Notes: generated from the letters alone by a model not told the origin. A stretch of DNA of 64,000 nt from Cohnella luojiensis (GCF_004564235.1 NZ_SOMN01000004.1:124001-188000), one strand, 5' to 3'; shown: positions 46,036 to 54,883, counted from the first letter of the stretch. A program made the numbers and translations.

Positions 46036-46809
46036 TTAGGCATCTTTGCCGAATGTCGCTCCGCCATCGATGTAAAGCGGGGAACCCATCATGAATTTCG
46101 ATTCATCGGATGCCAGATAAAGCGCGGCATAGGCGACATCGATAGGACGGCCTAATTCGCCGCTCAATTGCCGTTTCTTAATGCCTTCCAACGCCTTCTC
46201 GGGATCGTCATAAGCGGTTTTTAAGTAATTTTCCACGAAAGGAGTGAGAATCGTACCGGGGAGCAGCGCGTTCACCCGAATCCCGTAAGCCGCATAGTCA
46301 ACCTGCATCGACTTCGTCAGGGCGAGCACCGCTCCCTTGGTCGCCGAGTAAACCGCTCTCTTCGCAAGTCCGATCTCGGCGATGCAGGAGGACATGTTGA
46401 TAATGGAGCCGCATTTCTTCTCTATCATATGAGGTACGATATATTTGCTTGGCAGGAATACGCCATTCACGTTAACCTTCATAACCCGCTCCCATACATC
46501 GAGCTCAAGCTCATGAAGCGCTCCTACTCCGCTAATTCCGGCGTTGTTAAACAAGACGTCGATGCGATCGTATTTCTCGATGATTCTTTCAACCATCGCT
46601 TTCACCGATTCCGGGTTCGTCACGTCCGCTTGAATAAACAGCGCTTCCCCGCCCGATTGGTCGATTTCCTTTACCGTCGCTTGTCCGTTCGGCTCCGACA
46701 GGTCGTTAACGATAACTTTGGCACCCTCGGATGCGAACAATAGCGCGGTTGTCTTACCGATTCCCGAGCCTGCGCCCGTGATCACGGTAATCTTATCCTT
46801 TAATCTCAT
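46036..46809 (-). CDS. SDR-family oxidoreductase
   Basis: A 257-residue classical short-chain dehydrogenase. Cofactor motif TGAGSGIGK, Asp40-region VNDLSEPNG favouring NAD, NNAG in VLFNNAGISGVG, catalytic Ser in NMSSCIAEIG and YSATK. It ends YIDGGATFG. ATG 46809 is used because the fold begins there; the open frame continues upstream. It lies 34 bases before the FAH gene and after the IclR gene in one operon. Confidence 0.9.
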   Translation of the reverse strand: MRLKDKITVITGAGSGIGKTTALLFASEGAKVIVNDLSEPNGQATVKEIDQSGGEALFIQADVTNPESVKAMVERIIEKYDRIDVLFNNAGISGVGALHELELDVWERVMKVNVNGVFLPSKYIVPHMIEKKCGSIINMSSCIAEIGLAKRAVYSATKGAVLALTKSMQVDYAAYGIRVNALLPGTILTPFVENYLKTAYDDPEKALEGIKKRQLSGELGRPIDVAYAALYLASDESKFMMGSPLYIDGGATFGKDA

Positions 46810-46847
46810 GCCTGTACACTCTCTTTCTATGTAAGCGGTCGTTTCCG

Positions 46848-47603
46848 TTAATTCAATCGGGATAGCTTCCGGGCCAGCTCGCAAATTTCAAGTGTAGCCC
46901 GCTCCGCTTTCTCCTCCCAATGATGAACCGGCATCGAGCAGCTTACCGCGTACAATGCCTGCTCCAAGCGATTAAATATAGGCGCGGCCACGCACTGAAT
47001 GCCTAAGACTGCTTCCTGCATATCAAGCGCATATCCTCGTTCCCTTGCGAGATCCAGTTGCTTCATCAACTCTTGCTTGGTCTTGGCTGTATGAACCGTC
47101 AATGGCTGGAGGCAGTCGCTCTTGTACAAGGACTCCACGTACTCGCGTGGCTGGAAAGCCAATAACGCCTTACCCATGGCCGTTGAGTGTGCCGGCATTC
47201 GCATCCCTGGCTCGGATACGAGACGGAACGGAGTAATAGCCTCCACTTTGCCCAAGTACCAAATCTCGCTTCCATCGAGCTTGCTCATCTGGATCGTCTC
47301 GCCCAAGCGATCGCGAACAAGGGAAGCCTCCTCTCGGAAACGCTCCTGCAAATCAAAGCCCTGCAGGAAGGAGTATCCGAAGTCCGCCATGACGGAGCCG
47401 ATCGAATAACCCTCCCCTTCGTTCTTATGCACCCATTGAAGCGCTTCCAAGGTGTGCAGGAGGGAGAACATCGAGCTTTTGTTTATTCCCAGTTGGTTGG
47501 ATAAGTCTATTAGCTTGTTCTTACCCGGGGATCGGGAGATGAGCATGAGCACGTCGTGCGCCTTCTCCAGCGCGGGAACCCAATATTTCTTCTGTTCCGT
47601 CAT
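46848..47603 (-). CDS. IclR-family regulator
   Basis: A 251-residue regulator. The N-terminal winged helix includes KLIDLSNQLGINKSSMFSLLHTLEAL. The C-terminal ligand domain has MRMPAHSTAMGKALLAFQP and RGYALDMQEAVLGIQCVAAPIF, typical of IclR. It is first in an operon with SDR and FAH genes and probably senses a pathway intermediate. Confidence 0.9.
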   Translation of the reverse strand: MTEQKKYWVPALEKAHDVLMLISRSPGKNKLIDLSNQLGINKSSMFSLLHTLEALQWVHKNEGEGYSIGSVMADFGYSFLQGFDLQERFREEASLVRDRLGETIQMSKLDGSEIWYLGKVEAITPFRLVSEPGMRMPAHSTAMGKALLAFQPREYVESLYKSDCLQPLTVHTAKTKQELMKQLDLARERGYALDMQEAVLGIQCVAAPIFNRLEQALYAVSCSMPVHHWEEKAERATLEICELARKLSRLN

Positions 47604-47747
47604 AGGCGTTCCTTTCGATTTGGTTTTGTATAGTAAACCAGAATTTATATAATAAACCTACGAACCCATTATAGCTTCAATTACTTATTGTTTCAAGAAC
47701 AAGATAAACGATAATTTCACGTGACGAATGTCCTCGGTCACTTCGGG

Positions 47748-47950
47748 TTATAGCAGCCTTCTGCGCCGCCTATAGTCCAAGGGAGAAACGCCAAACGCCT
47801 GTCAATCTCTTAACCCACATGCAGAAGTGAGGCGCGGTATCGAATCTCTTGCTGAATAATAGGGATATATAATTATGGCTATAGGACGTCCATTGCTCTA
47901 ACCAGTCTGGATCATACGCCTCGCTAGACTTGAGCTTCGAGTACCCATCG
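47748..47950 (-). pseudogene. Remnant of an AraC-type DNA-binding domain
   Basis: The minus strand reads SYSHNYISLLFSKRF, then PHFCMWVKRLTGV; one frameshift later it reads FGVSPLDYRRRRRLL and stop (47748-47750). These are the recognition helix and the end signature of AraC proteins, brought together by loss of intervening sequence. The remnant runs into array A3 at its 5' side. No start or sensor domain remains. Confidence 0.5.
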
Positions 47951-48219
47951 ACGGCTTAGAGCACTGACGGACTCCGATTTCTCACATTTAGACCGCTGGC
48001 AGCGGCTTAGAGCACAGACTGACTCCGATTTCTCACATTTAGACCGCTAGCAGCGGCTTAGAGCACAGATTGACTCCATTTTCTCATATTTAGACCGCTG
48101 GCAGCGGCTTAGAGCATAGTCTGACTCTGTCTTCTCACATTTAGACTGCTGGTAGCGGCTTAGAGCACTGACTGACTCCGATTTCTCACATTTAGACCGA
48201 TGACAGCGGCTTAGAGCAT
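47951..48219. repeat. 51-bp tandem array A3 (about 5.3 units)
   Basis: The landmark CCGCT recurs at 47993, 48044, 48095, then as CTGCT at 48146 and CCGAT at 48197, always 51 bases apart. The unit TTTAGACCGCTGGCAGCGG plus CTTAGAGCACAGACTGACTC is close to the reverse complement of the array A1 unit. Between the array and 48406 only two imperfect hairpins (about 48276-48316 and 48346-48388) are seen. Confidence 0.95.
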
Positions 48220-48406
48220 AGTGCTTTCGCATGCCCATAACTTGCTTAAGAAAGCGGTAATAGACTGACTAAAAATGCAAAACGGTTGAGCAGAAATGAA
48301 CCCTCTGCCCAACCATTTCTTTAACTTTCGAAATCCTTTTTGAAACAGGGCTGTCACTTAAGTTTGTAATAAGCTTATGGGACAGCCTCAGGCGATAAGC
48401 TCCTAT

Positions 48407-49246
48407 TTACAATCCCGCGGCTCCGAACACCTTATCGAAGCAGCTCTTGGAATGCAGCACCAGCTCTTCGGGGGTTCCTTGCCGCGGCTCCTGCGCCAAG
48501 ATCTCTTGGGATACGGGGCCGACGTAGCCGATGGCGCGAAGCCCTTTCAGGAAACCCGTCAAGTCGATCACGCCTTCGCCTGGGTAAAGCCGTCCGTTAT
48601 CCAGCGCATCTTCCACCGGTACGTCCGGCGCGTCGTTAATATGGACGTGAACGATCTGCTCCGCCTTCAATGCCACGATATCGGCGATATTCAAACCGTT
48701 CGTGTACCAGTGGTACGCGTCCAGCAGCAAGCCGACGTTGCTTTCGCCGATGGTGCCGATCCAATCCAGCGTCTCCTCCATCGTCCAGATGAAAGGATTG
48801 GCCCAACGGGTACGCAGATGATGCGGTCCGACGAATTCTAGTCCCAATCTAATGCCGTACGCGCCGAGCAACTGCGCGCAAGAGCGCAGGCGCCGGGTGG
48901 CCAGCGCCATGAAATGCGCCGACGGGTAATCCGTCGAAGGAAGAATGTACGTGCAGCATCGGGTGCAACCCAACAATCGGGCCGCGGCGGCATACTCGCC
49001 CAACTGCTTCAATCCTTCCAGGAACGCCTCTTCCGTCGTTCTCCAATCGACCGGCAACCCGATCGAGCCGATCACAACGCCATTCTCGGACAGCAGTTCT
49101 TTGGCTTTCTTCTCTCCGAATCGCTCCACAAGCGACAGCGCATTGATATCAACCGCCTGGAAGCCGTATTTTCCCGCAAGCTCGATCAGTTGAACCTCGC
49201 TCTCAAGCGCTCCAAGCCCTGCTCCGCCCAAACCTCTAAGCATCAT
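48407..49246 (-). CDS. Sugar phosphate isomerase/epimerase-like TIM-barrel protein
   Basis: A 279-residue AP-endonuclease-2-like barrel. Strand ends with likely metal ligands are IRLGLEFVGPHH, VGLLLDAYHWY, IVHVHINDAPD and GPVSQEILAQE. This set is shared with inositol and sugar epimerases or dehydratases. Start ATG 49246 (or the next codon, also ATG) follows AGGAGG. It is 23 bases downstream of a Gfo/Idh gene, and the pair suggests cyclitol or keto-sugar catabolism. Confidence 0.86.
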   Translation of the reverse strand: MMLRGLGGAGLGALESEVQLIELAGKYGFQAVDINALSLVERFGEKKAKELLSENGVVIGSIGLPVDWRTTEEAFLEGLKQLGEYAAAARLLGCTRCCTYILPSTDYPSAHFMALATRRLRSCAQLLGAYGIRLGLEFVGPHHLRTRWANPFIWTMEETLDWIGTIGESNVGLLLDAYHWYTNGLNIADIVALKAEQIVHVHINDAPDVPVEDALDNGRLYPGEGVIDLTGFLKGLRAIGYVGPVSQEILAQEPRQGTPEELVLHSKSCFDKVFGAAGL

Positions 49247-49269
49247 AGTTCCTCCTGTTCGTTCTTTCT

Positions 49270-50346
49270 TTACTGATCCCAATTCAGCTTCACTTCATGC
49301 CCGGTGCGAGAAGATTCGTAAATGGCGTCCAGGATCAAATTATTCGTATAACCGGATAATGCCGAAGAGATCGGCTGCTTGCCTTCGCGGATGCACTCTA
49401 GAAAATGGCGACTCAGGCGCGCCCTTTCGCCTTCGTCATTGTCCGGTCTGCTAATATCCGTCTCGATCGGACGATCGAATTTCTCCGTCAGCAGCTTACC
49501 TTTGGAGCCCTTGTAGCTTGCGCCGCCTTCCGTGCCCATCAGATGAACGAAAGGCGTGTTGTCCGTATCCATGTGAACCGCCCAACTGACTTCGAGCGTC
49601 AGTGAACTGCCGTCTTCCATCTTGATCAACGCGGTCGCAAGATCCTCGACGTCATAAATGCCGTTCCAGTCGGGCTTGCCCCAGGAACCGATGCCTTTGC
49701 GCTTCGGACCGAATTCCGCATAGGTCGCTCCGTACACGGATACCGGCTTGGGATTGCCCATCAGATAGAGCGCCAAATCCAGCATATGCACGCCGATATC
49801 GATCAGCGGACCCCCGCCGGACTGCTCGGACCGGGTAAACCATGTCCCCCAGCCCGGGATGCCCTTGCGGCGGAACCATCCCGTTTTGGCCGTATAAATT
49901 TTACCCAGCTCGCCGCGGTCGATCTGCTCCTTGATCTGCATGGGCACGGATTCCCAACGCACCTGATGACTAACCATCACGACTCTGTCCGAATTCCGGC
50001 TGGCTTTCAGAATGCGGCGCGAAGCTTCGGCGTTGATGCCCATCGGTTTCTCCAACAGCACGTGTTTGCCCGCCTCGATCGCCTGTATCGCTAGCGGCGC
50101 ATGATAGTGGTTGGGAACGCCTATAATGACTGCGTCCACATCCGCGCTATGTATCAATTCCTCAGGCGATGCCGCTACATTAGCTATTCCGTACTGCTCC
50201 GCCCTTTGCTGCGCAAGAGGCAAGAACGTGTCGGTAATGGCTGTCAATTCGCACAGATCCGACAGCTTTCCGAACTCGTTTGCGTGTACGCTCCCGATAT
50301 TTCCCGCACCGATAATTCCGATTCTGATTTTTTGCCCGCTTCCCAT
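49270..50346 (-). CDS. Gfo/Idh/MocA-family oxidoreductase
   Basis: A 358-residue dehydrogenase-like protein. Rossmann start IRIGIIGAGNIGSVHANEF, EKP motif HVLLEKPMGINAEA, catalytic-domain GGGPLIDIGVHMLDLALYLMG. It is the same subfamily type as the protein at 5630, sharing the RRKGIPGWGTWF segment. ATG 50346 has GGGAGG seven bases upstream. First gene of an operon with the TIM-barrel gene; divergent from an AraC regulator. Confidence 0.9.
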   Translation of the reverse strand: MGSGQKIRIGIIGAGNIGSVHANEFGKLSDLCELTAITDTFLPLAQQRAEQYGIANVAASPEELIHSADVDAVIIGVPNHYHAPLAIQAIEAGKHVLLEKPMGINAEASRRILKASRNSDRVVMVSHQVRWESVPMQIKEQIDRGELGKIYTAKTGWFRRKGIPGWGTWFTRSEQSGGGPLIDIGVHMLDLALYLMGNPKPVSVYGATYAEFGPKRKGIGSWGKPDWNGIYDVEDLATALIKMEDGSSLTLEVSWAVHMDTDNTPFVHLMGTEGGASYKGSKGKLLTEKFDRPIETDISRPDNDEGERARLSRHFLECIREGKQPISSALSGYTNNLILDAIYESSRTGHEVKLNWDQ

Positions 50347-50484
50347 TCTCGTGCCTCCCTGATACATGATTTAGCATCCGCTATATTGGATTTTCGTTCG
50401 CGATTCTTATGTTAAGATAGACCGAGAGGGAATGCGTGCTAGATTTTCGATAAACGTCCCATTTTTTCGGAGGAGCTCCCCAAG

Positions 50485-51372
50485 ATGACCTACTTTCCAG
50501 ACTATTTGAAATCGTATCCCAACATGGACAGCGCTTCGCCGCTTCATATCGGTTTGCACAGCATTCCGCACGGATTCCGGCCGCATCGCCACGACTTCCT
50601 GGAATTCTCCTACGTGATGGAAGGGACGGGAGCCGAATCCGTCAACGACGTTAAGCACGAGATGATCCCGGGAACCTTCACCTTCGTGCTGCCCTACCAA
50701 ATTCATGAGATCTTTACGGCTCCGGACAGCACGCTCGTGTTATTCAACTGCATGTTCAGCATGGACTTGCTCATGGAAACCGGGCAACAAGAGGCTCTGA
50801 TCAGCTTGATCGACAGGAGCGGCGCCACGCCCTACGTCCAGTTCAGCGGAATAAATCGCGACGAAATGAGACGGTTGATCGAAAACCTGCACCAAGAATA
50901 TTTGGGAAACGAGCCCTGGAAGCATACGATGCTGCAAATCAGGCTTAAGGAAATATTAGTCGCTTTCGATAGGGCCAGAGGAAAGGAACGTCTACCCGCG
51001 TTCGAATCGTCCCATCCAACCGGCCCAAGCAAAAGAAACGCTTCTGTATGGCCGATCATCTACTACATCCATCGTAATTATCAGGAAGATATAACGTTAT
51101 CCGAACTGGCGACGCGCTATTCCATGAGCCTATCGCGGATCAGCGAAGTCATCAAGGAAACGACGGGCCAGAATTTCCTTCATTTCCTGCACGATTTGCG
51201 GATACGCCACGCCTGCAGCCTGCTCGCATCCACGAAGATGAGCGTTTCGGAGATTGCGCTGGAAGTCGGATACGGCTCCTATCAGACGTTCTCCCGCGTA
51301 TTCCGCGAGTCCAAGGGAATGGTGCCCAAGGATTATCGAAAGCTGAGAGCTGAAAGGGAATTTTCCGGTTGA
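50485..51372 (+). CDS. AraC-family regulator with cupin sensor
   Basis: A 295-residue regulator. The sensor has FRPHRHDFLEFSYVMEGTG and GTFTFVLPYQIHEIF, a histidine-bearing cupin. The DNA-binding end has ITLSELATRYSMSLSRISEVIKETTG and VGYGSYQTFSRVFRESKGMVPKDYR. GGAGGAG is well placed before the ATG. Probably controls the divergent Gfo/Idh-TIM-barrel operon. Confidence 0.9.
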   Translation: MTYFPDYLKSYPNMDSASPLHIGLHSIPHGFRPHRHDFLEFSYVMEGTGAESVNDVKHEMIPGTFTFVLPYQIHEIFTAPDSTLVLFNCMFSMDLLMETGQQEALISLIDRSGATPYVQFSGINRDEMRRLIENLHQEYLGNEPWKHTMLQIRLKEILVAFDRARGKERLPAFESSHPTGPSKRNASVWPIIYYIHRNYQEDITLSELATRYSMSLSRISEVIKETTGQNFLHFLHDLRIRHACSLLASTKMSVSEIALEVGYGSYQTFSRVFRESKGMVPKDYRKLRAEREFSG

Positions 51373-51381
51373 GTGATTTAA

Positions 51382-52296
51382 CTAGATCTTGCTATTCCAT
51401 GCCTCTTCAAGCAGTTCGCCATTAATGCCCACACCGGCCAGTGCGCCCATAGAAGCAGCCGTTATCGCCTGATACAGTTCCGTTGCTGCATCACCGGCAC
51501 TATAGATCCCCTGAACGTTCGTTTTGCCGAAGTTATCGACGATGACGGTTCCTGTTTCCGTGACATTGCAGCCTAATGCTTGCGGCAAGTCTGATCCGGC
51601 AACCAGCTTCGGCGCAAAGAAAATCCCCGTGCATGGAATTATTGTGCCGTCCTCCAGCACGACTCGCTGTACCATACCATCGTTAGATTCAATACGCTGG
51701 ATTGGCGAGTCAAATGCAGGAACGTTATGTTGCTTAAGCTCCTCGCGTTGTTCATCCGTCCATTCATCGGGTCCATTGGTGCAGATAGTAAATTGTTTTG
51801 TCCATCCGGATAGCATTTTGGCCGAGTGCAGCGCTCTCGCACCCTTGACAATCAAGACGAGCGGCTGATCTCTTAATTCCCAACCATCGCAATAAGGGCA
51901 AACGAAGGCGCTTTTACCATACACGGCCGTCAACCCGTCAATATCCAGAGGGAGGTCCTTCATTCCTGCTGCAAAGAGCAGCTTTTTGCTCCGATAGGTC
52001 GTTCCCTGCGCGGTCGTAATTTGAAAATCACCATCGGTTCCCGTTATCGTAACAGCAGCGTCCTCCACAAAACGGACAGAGGGATATGCGTTAATCTGCT
52101 CCTTCGCTATTCGCCGAAATTCGCCCGGACTGATGCCGTCTCTGGTTAGAAAACCATGGGTCTCGCGAGTGACCCGATTACGCGGACGTCCTTCATCGAT
52201 AACTACCACGCTTTTTCTTGCCCTGCCCAGCACAAGCGCTGCATTCAAACCTGCCGGTCCGCCGCCTATAATCCCTACATCGATATGTTGCTCCAT
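51382..52296 (-). CDS. Thioredoxin-reductase-like flavoprotein
   Basis: A 304-residue NAD(P)H/FAD pyridine-nucleotide disulfide oxidoreductase. FAD motif IIGGGPAGLNAALVLGRA, redox pair CPYC (133 and 136), and the end motif GIYSAGDAATELYQAITAAS. The CPYC in place of CATC and a weakened NADPH-binding segment (LIVKGARALHSAKM) are unlike standard TrxB, so it may be a related oxidase or dithiol reductase. ATG 52296 lies nine bases after GGGAGG; ATG 52305 abuts it. The Rrf2 gene just upstream likely controls it. Confidence 0.87.
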   Translation of the reverse strand: MEQHIDVGIIGGGPAGLNAALVLGRARKSVVVIDEGRPRNRVTRETHGFLTRDGISPGEFRRIAKEQINAYPSVRFVEDAAVTITGTDGDFQITTAQGTTYRSKKLLFAAGMKDLPLDIDGLTAVYGKSAFVCPYCDGWELRDQPLVLIVKGARALHSAKMLSGWTKQFTICTNGPDEWTDEQREELKQHNVPAFDSPIQRIESNDGMVQRVVLEDGTIIPCTGIFFAPKLVAGSDLPQALGCNVTETGTVIVDNFGKTNVQGIYSAGDAATELYQAITAASMGALAGVGINGELLEEAWNSKI

Positions 52297-52349
52297 TATA
52301 TCCATCCTCCCGGATCTTTAATATCCATAATTAAGGCACAAGAAGAACG

Positions 52350-52838
52350 TTACTTCTTGTTTACCGCATTGTTGCTGTCAAAGGAAGCAGAGTCCAGCAC
52401 CGACTGGATCGTATGCTGCTGTAAGTATTGCTGCATATGCAGTTCGGCGCCGTCCATCACCTTTTTAACCAGACAATTCTTGTTCCCTATATGGTGTGAG
52501 TTATCCGGCTCCAAAGCTTCCGATTCAAAAAATAACCGATGCCGCTGCGCGTTCATATTAAAGCATTCGTATAGATGCTGTCTGCCTTCGACAACCTGAA
52601 TGACTTCAAGGAACGTAATTTGATCGGCTGCCTTCGCAAGTTCGTAACCGCCGCTCGCTCCAGTCACGGCGCGTACGATTCCATCCTGCCGCAGCTTGGA
52701 CATGATCTTGGACAAGTAGCTTTCCGAAGCCCCGAGGAACGTAGATAATTCCTTGATTCCTACATTGTGACCGCGCTCCGTATGAGCTAAATGAATTAAT
52801 GCGTGCAGTGCATAACCCGTGCTTTTGGAAAATTGCAT
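52350..52838 (-). CDS. Rrf2-family regulator
   Basis: A 162-residue winged-helix regulator: FSKSTGYALHALIHLAHT, the recognition region LGASESYLSKIMSKLRQDGIV and GGYELAKAADQITFLEVIQV. Cysteines are at about 92 and 122 only, so the three-cysteine Fe-S pattern of IscR or NsrR is not complete; a thiol switch is possible. AAGGGAGG precedes the ATG. It probably autoregulates through the palindrome at 52881-52907 and controls the flavoprotein 54 bases downstream. Confidence 0.9.
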   Translation of the reverse strand: MQFSKSTGYALHALIHLAHTERGHNVGIKELSTFLGASESYLSKIMSKLRQDGIVRAVTGASGGYELAKAADQITFLEVIQVVEGRQHLYECFNMNAQRHRLFFESEALEPDNSHHIGNKNCLVKKVMDGAELHMQQYLQQHTIQSVLDSASFDSNNAVNKK

Positions 52839-52880
52839 CAGTAACGCCTCCCTTCTATAGGAATAACAATTATTATAGAC

Positions 52881-52920
52881 CCGTAATGTCCATTATAAAC
52901 ATTACGGATCCGTTATTCAA
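52881..52920 (-). promoter_or_regulatory. Promoter and palindromic operator of the Rrf2 gene
   Basis: On the minus strand TTGAAT (52920-52915) and TATAAT (52897-52892) are 17 bases apart. The perfect inverted repeat CCGTAATG-N11-CATTACGG (52881-52907) brackets the -10 box, a position that suits a repressor. A second TATAAT lies slightly downstream. Confidence 0.75.
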
Positions 52921-52944
52921 GTAGCGGAAGCATGTACCTTACCC

Positions 52945-53388
52945 TTAACCGCCTAAATTATTGATCTGCTCCATCAACCGCGTAATTCCCGTCAGCGTCT
53001 GAATGATCTGGGAATCTTTAATCGCCTGTACAGCCGGGATGTCGTTCAGCAAGCCGTTCAGAACCTGATCGATCTCTTGCTGCAGCGTAGCGTTGTATTT
53101 CTGCAGCTTGGCGTGGACGTCCGCAGCCATAGCAGGTGCTTCCAGCGCATTGAAATCCCCCACCCGCTGCTTCATGGCTTCCAGCTCTGCCACTAGCTTT
53201 TCCTTCACCTCAGGATCGATCGCAGTCTGCTGCGCCATGTCCGGCAACTTACGGGTAAACTCGGCAGCCTGATCCACATACGTTGTCGCTTCGCTTGTAT
53301 AGTTCAACGACCGGTCGATCTGCTCCACCACCGAACACCCCGTCAGAAACGCAATGACCACCAGAAAGAGCGCAAGCTTCATTTTCAT
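52945..53388 (-). CDS. Small lipoprotein, DUF6376-like
   Basis: A 147-residue exported lipoprotein: MKMK, a hydrophobic core and lipobox LTGC with Cys18. The mature part is almost entirely helical (VEQIDRSLNYTSEATTYVDQ, LVAELEAMKQRV, IQTLTGITRLMEQINNLGG). Bacillus and Paenibacillus proteins of this form are grouped as DUF6376; function is unknown. GAAGGGAG is eleven bases before the ATG. Confidence 0.8.
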   Translation of the reverse strand: MKMKLALFLVVIAFLTGCSVVEQIDRSLNYTSEATTYVDQAAEFTRKLPDMAQQTAIDPEVKEKLVAELEAMKQRVGDFNALEAPAMAADVHAKLQKYNATLQQEIDQVLNGLLNDIPAVQAIKDSQIIQTLTGITRLMEQINNLGG

Positions 53389-53550
53389 ATCGGCATCAAC
53401 TCCCTTCGTCTACCTATTCATACTCCCCTTACCTAAAAAACGTTTCACAAAATCGTTCTTGGCACTCCTTGAGGAGGCATCGGTCTGAATGATAACTTTC
53501 CATCTGGAGATGATAAAAAAAGCGACTAGGAAATAATGGGGGTGTTCCAA

Positions 53551-53751
53551 TTGAACATTGTGGACGGAATGGATGCAGCGAGGTTTAACTCGGCGAATCC
53601 GCATGAGAATTCAAAGGATGAAGAAGCGAAAAAAGAGAACACAAAAATGCCAATGGTTTTAAGAAATCTGAATAACAAATCTAACCTGGACTCCACTTCT
53701 CCACAACAGGCAGAAGCTCAAATGGCGCAACAACCTCCGTTAAACGAATAA
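53551..53751 (+). CDS. Small hydrophilic hypothetical protein
   Basis: A 66-residue polar protein rich in Asn, Gln, Glu and Lys (HENSKDEEAKKENTK, PQQAEAQMAQQPPLNE), with no domain I recognise. TTG 53551 follows GGGGGTG by six bases and is preferred to ATG 53536, which precedes that SD. A terminator hairpin follows at 53793. It may be a small spore or stress protein, but that is only a guess. Confidence 0.5.
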   Translation: MNIVDGMDAARFNSANPHENSKDEEAKKENTKMPMVLRNLNNKSNLDSTSPQQAEAQMAQQPPLNE

Positions 53752-53792
53752 ATCTAAAAGGGACAGATAAATAACATTCCTCCATTCAAACT

Positions 53793-53826
53793 AAGAGCAG
53801 CCCATGCTAATGGCTGCTCTTAAGTT
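53793..53826 (+). terminator. Terminator of the small hypothetical gene
   Basis: AAGAGCAGCC (53793-53802) pairs with GGCTGCTCTT (53812-53821), followed by AAGTTT. Confidence 0.75.
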
Positions 53827-53977
53827 TGTCCATTCCTCCTGGAATCGGCGCATTGTGTCCGATCGACTATGGTAGTTTCACTATGGACCAGACGGACACT
53901 ATCCCCTCTTGGGTATATATTTATTTACGATTTTCTGCGTCGTTACTGGACTGAGCAGGCAGAAAACATAAGCAATA

Positions 53978-54033
53978 CCTATACGTCACATAGATAAACA
54001 CATATTGATAGATAGTAACCTTACTTATAGAAT
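53978..54033 (+). promoter_or_regulatory. LysR-type promoter 1 (YcaC-like gene)
   Basis: CCTAT-N7-ATAGA (53978-53994), ten bases, TTGATA (54005-54010), 17 bases, TAGAAT (54028-54033). The dyad contains T-N11-A, the LysR consensus. Same geometry as four other promoters in this region. Confidence 0.75.
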
Positions 54034-54084
54034 GAAGTAGGTCGGCGCCGACTAATACAATATATTTTTGAAGGAGCGTATAAA

Positions 54085-54867
54085 TTGGAATTCCGACTCG
54101 TTAAAAAATTAGCAACTGGTGCCCTCACTCTTACTGTCCTTTCTTCAGTAGTGGGTTTTGTTGTAGCCAATGGAGCTGTATCTAACACGGTTAATGCAGC
54201 AACGAAAGAAAAAACCGTACAGGCGTCACCTGTAGCAGCGAAGCAACTTTTAACACCTGATGATCATTCATTGATGCTAATTGACCACCAGCCACAAATG
54301 GCTTTTGCGGTTAAATCTCATTCTGTGGAGCTAGTTCGTAATAATACAGAAGCACTTGCTAAAGCGGCTAAAGAATTCAACGTACCCACGATTTTGACGA
54401 CTGTAGCATCTAAAACTTTCAGTGGACCGATTTTCCCGGAAGTTCAAGCGGTGTTTCCTGACCAAGTACCAATCGACCGCACAACGATGAACCCGTGGGA
54501 AGATAAAAATGTTACGGATAAAGTAAACAGCTTTAACAAACAAAAAATTGTAATGGCCGGTCTTTGGACAGAAGTTTGTTTGGTAGACCCTGTGCTTTCT
54601 GCGCTTGATCAAGGTTTTGAAGTTTACTTCATCTCCGACGCTTCTGGCGGCGTAAGCGAAGAAGCTCATGCTATGGCTGTAGAACGTATGATCCAAGCGG
54701 GCGCGATTCCTATGACGTGGATGCAGTATCTGCTTGAGCTGCAACGCGATTGGGCTAATCAAGAGCACTATAATGGAGTTATTGCAATTGCAAAAGAACA
54801 TGGCGGTGCTTACGGTTTGGGCGCCTTCTATGCATCGGAAATGTTTAACGCACAAGAAGGTAAATAA
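54085..54867 (+). CDS. Secreted YcaC-like isochorismatase-family hydrolase
   Basis: A 260-residue cysteine hydrolase with a signal peptide (FRLVKKLATGALTLTVLS; likely cleavage after VNA near residue 39). The catalytic residues are Asp67 in LMLIDHQPQMAF, a lysine in the middle, and nucleophile Cys165 in GLWTEVCLVDP; DRTTMNPWED is a YcaC-like feature. YcaC relatives are usually cytoplasmic and of unsettled substrate, so export is unusual. The start is TTG 54085, eight bases after AAGGAG. The promoter belongs to the shared LysR-type set. Confidence 0.88.
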   Translation: MEFRLVKKLATGALTLTVLSSVVGFVVANGAVSNTVNAATKEKTVQASPVAAKQLLTPDDHSLMLIDHQPQMAFAVKSHSVELVRNNTEALAKAAKEFNVPTILTTVASKTFSGPIFPEVQAVFPDQVPIDRTTMNPWEDKNVTDKVNSFNKQKIVMAGLWTEVCLVDPVLSALDQGFEVYFISDASGGVSEEAHAMAVERMIQAGAIPMTWMQYLLELQRDWANQEHYNGVIAIAKEHGGAYGLGAFYASEMFNAQEGK

Positions 54868-54883
54868 TAATTATTGAATTATG

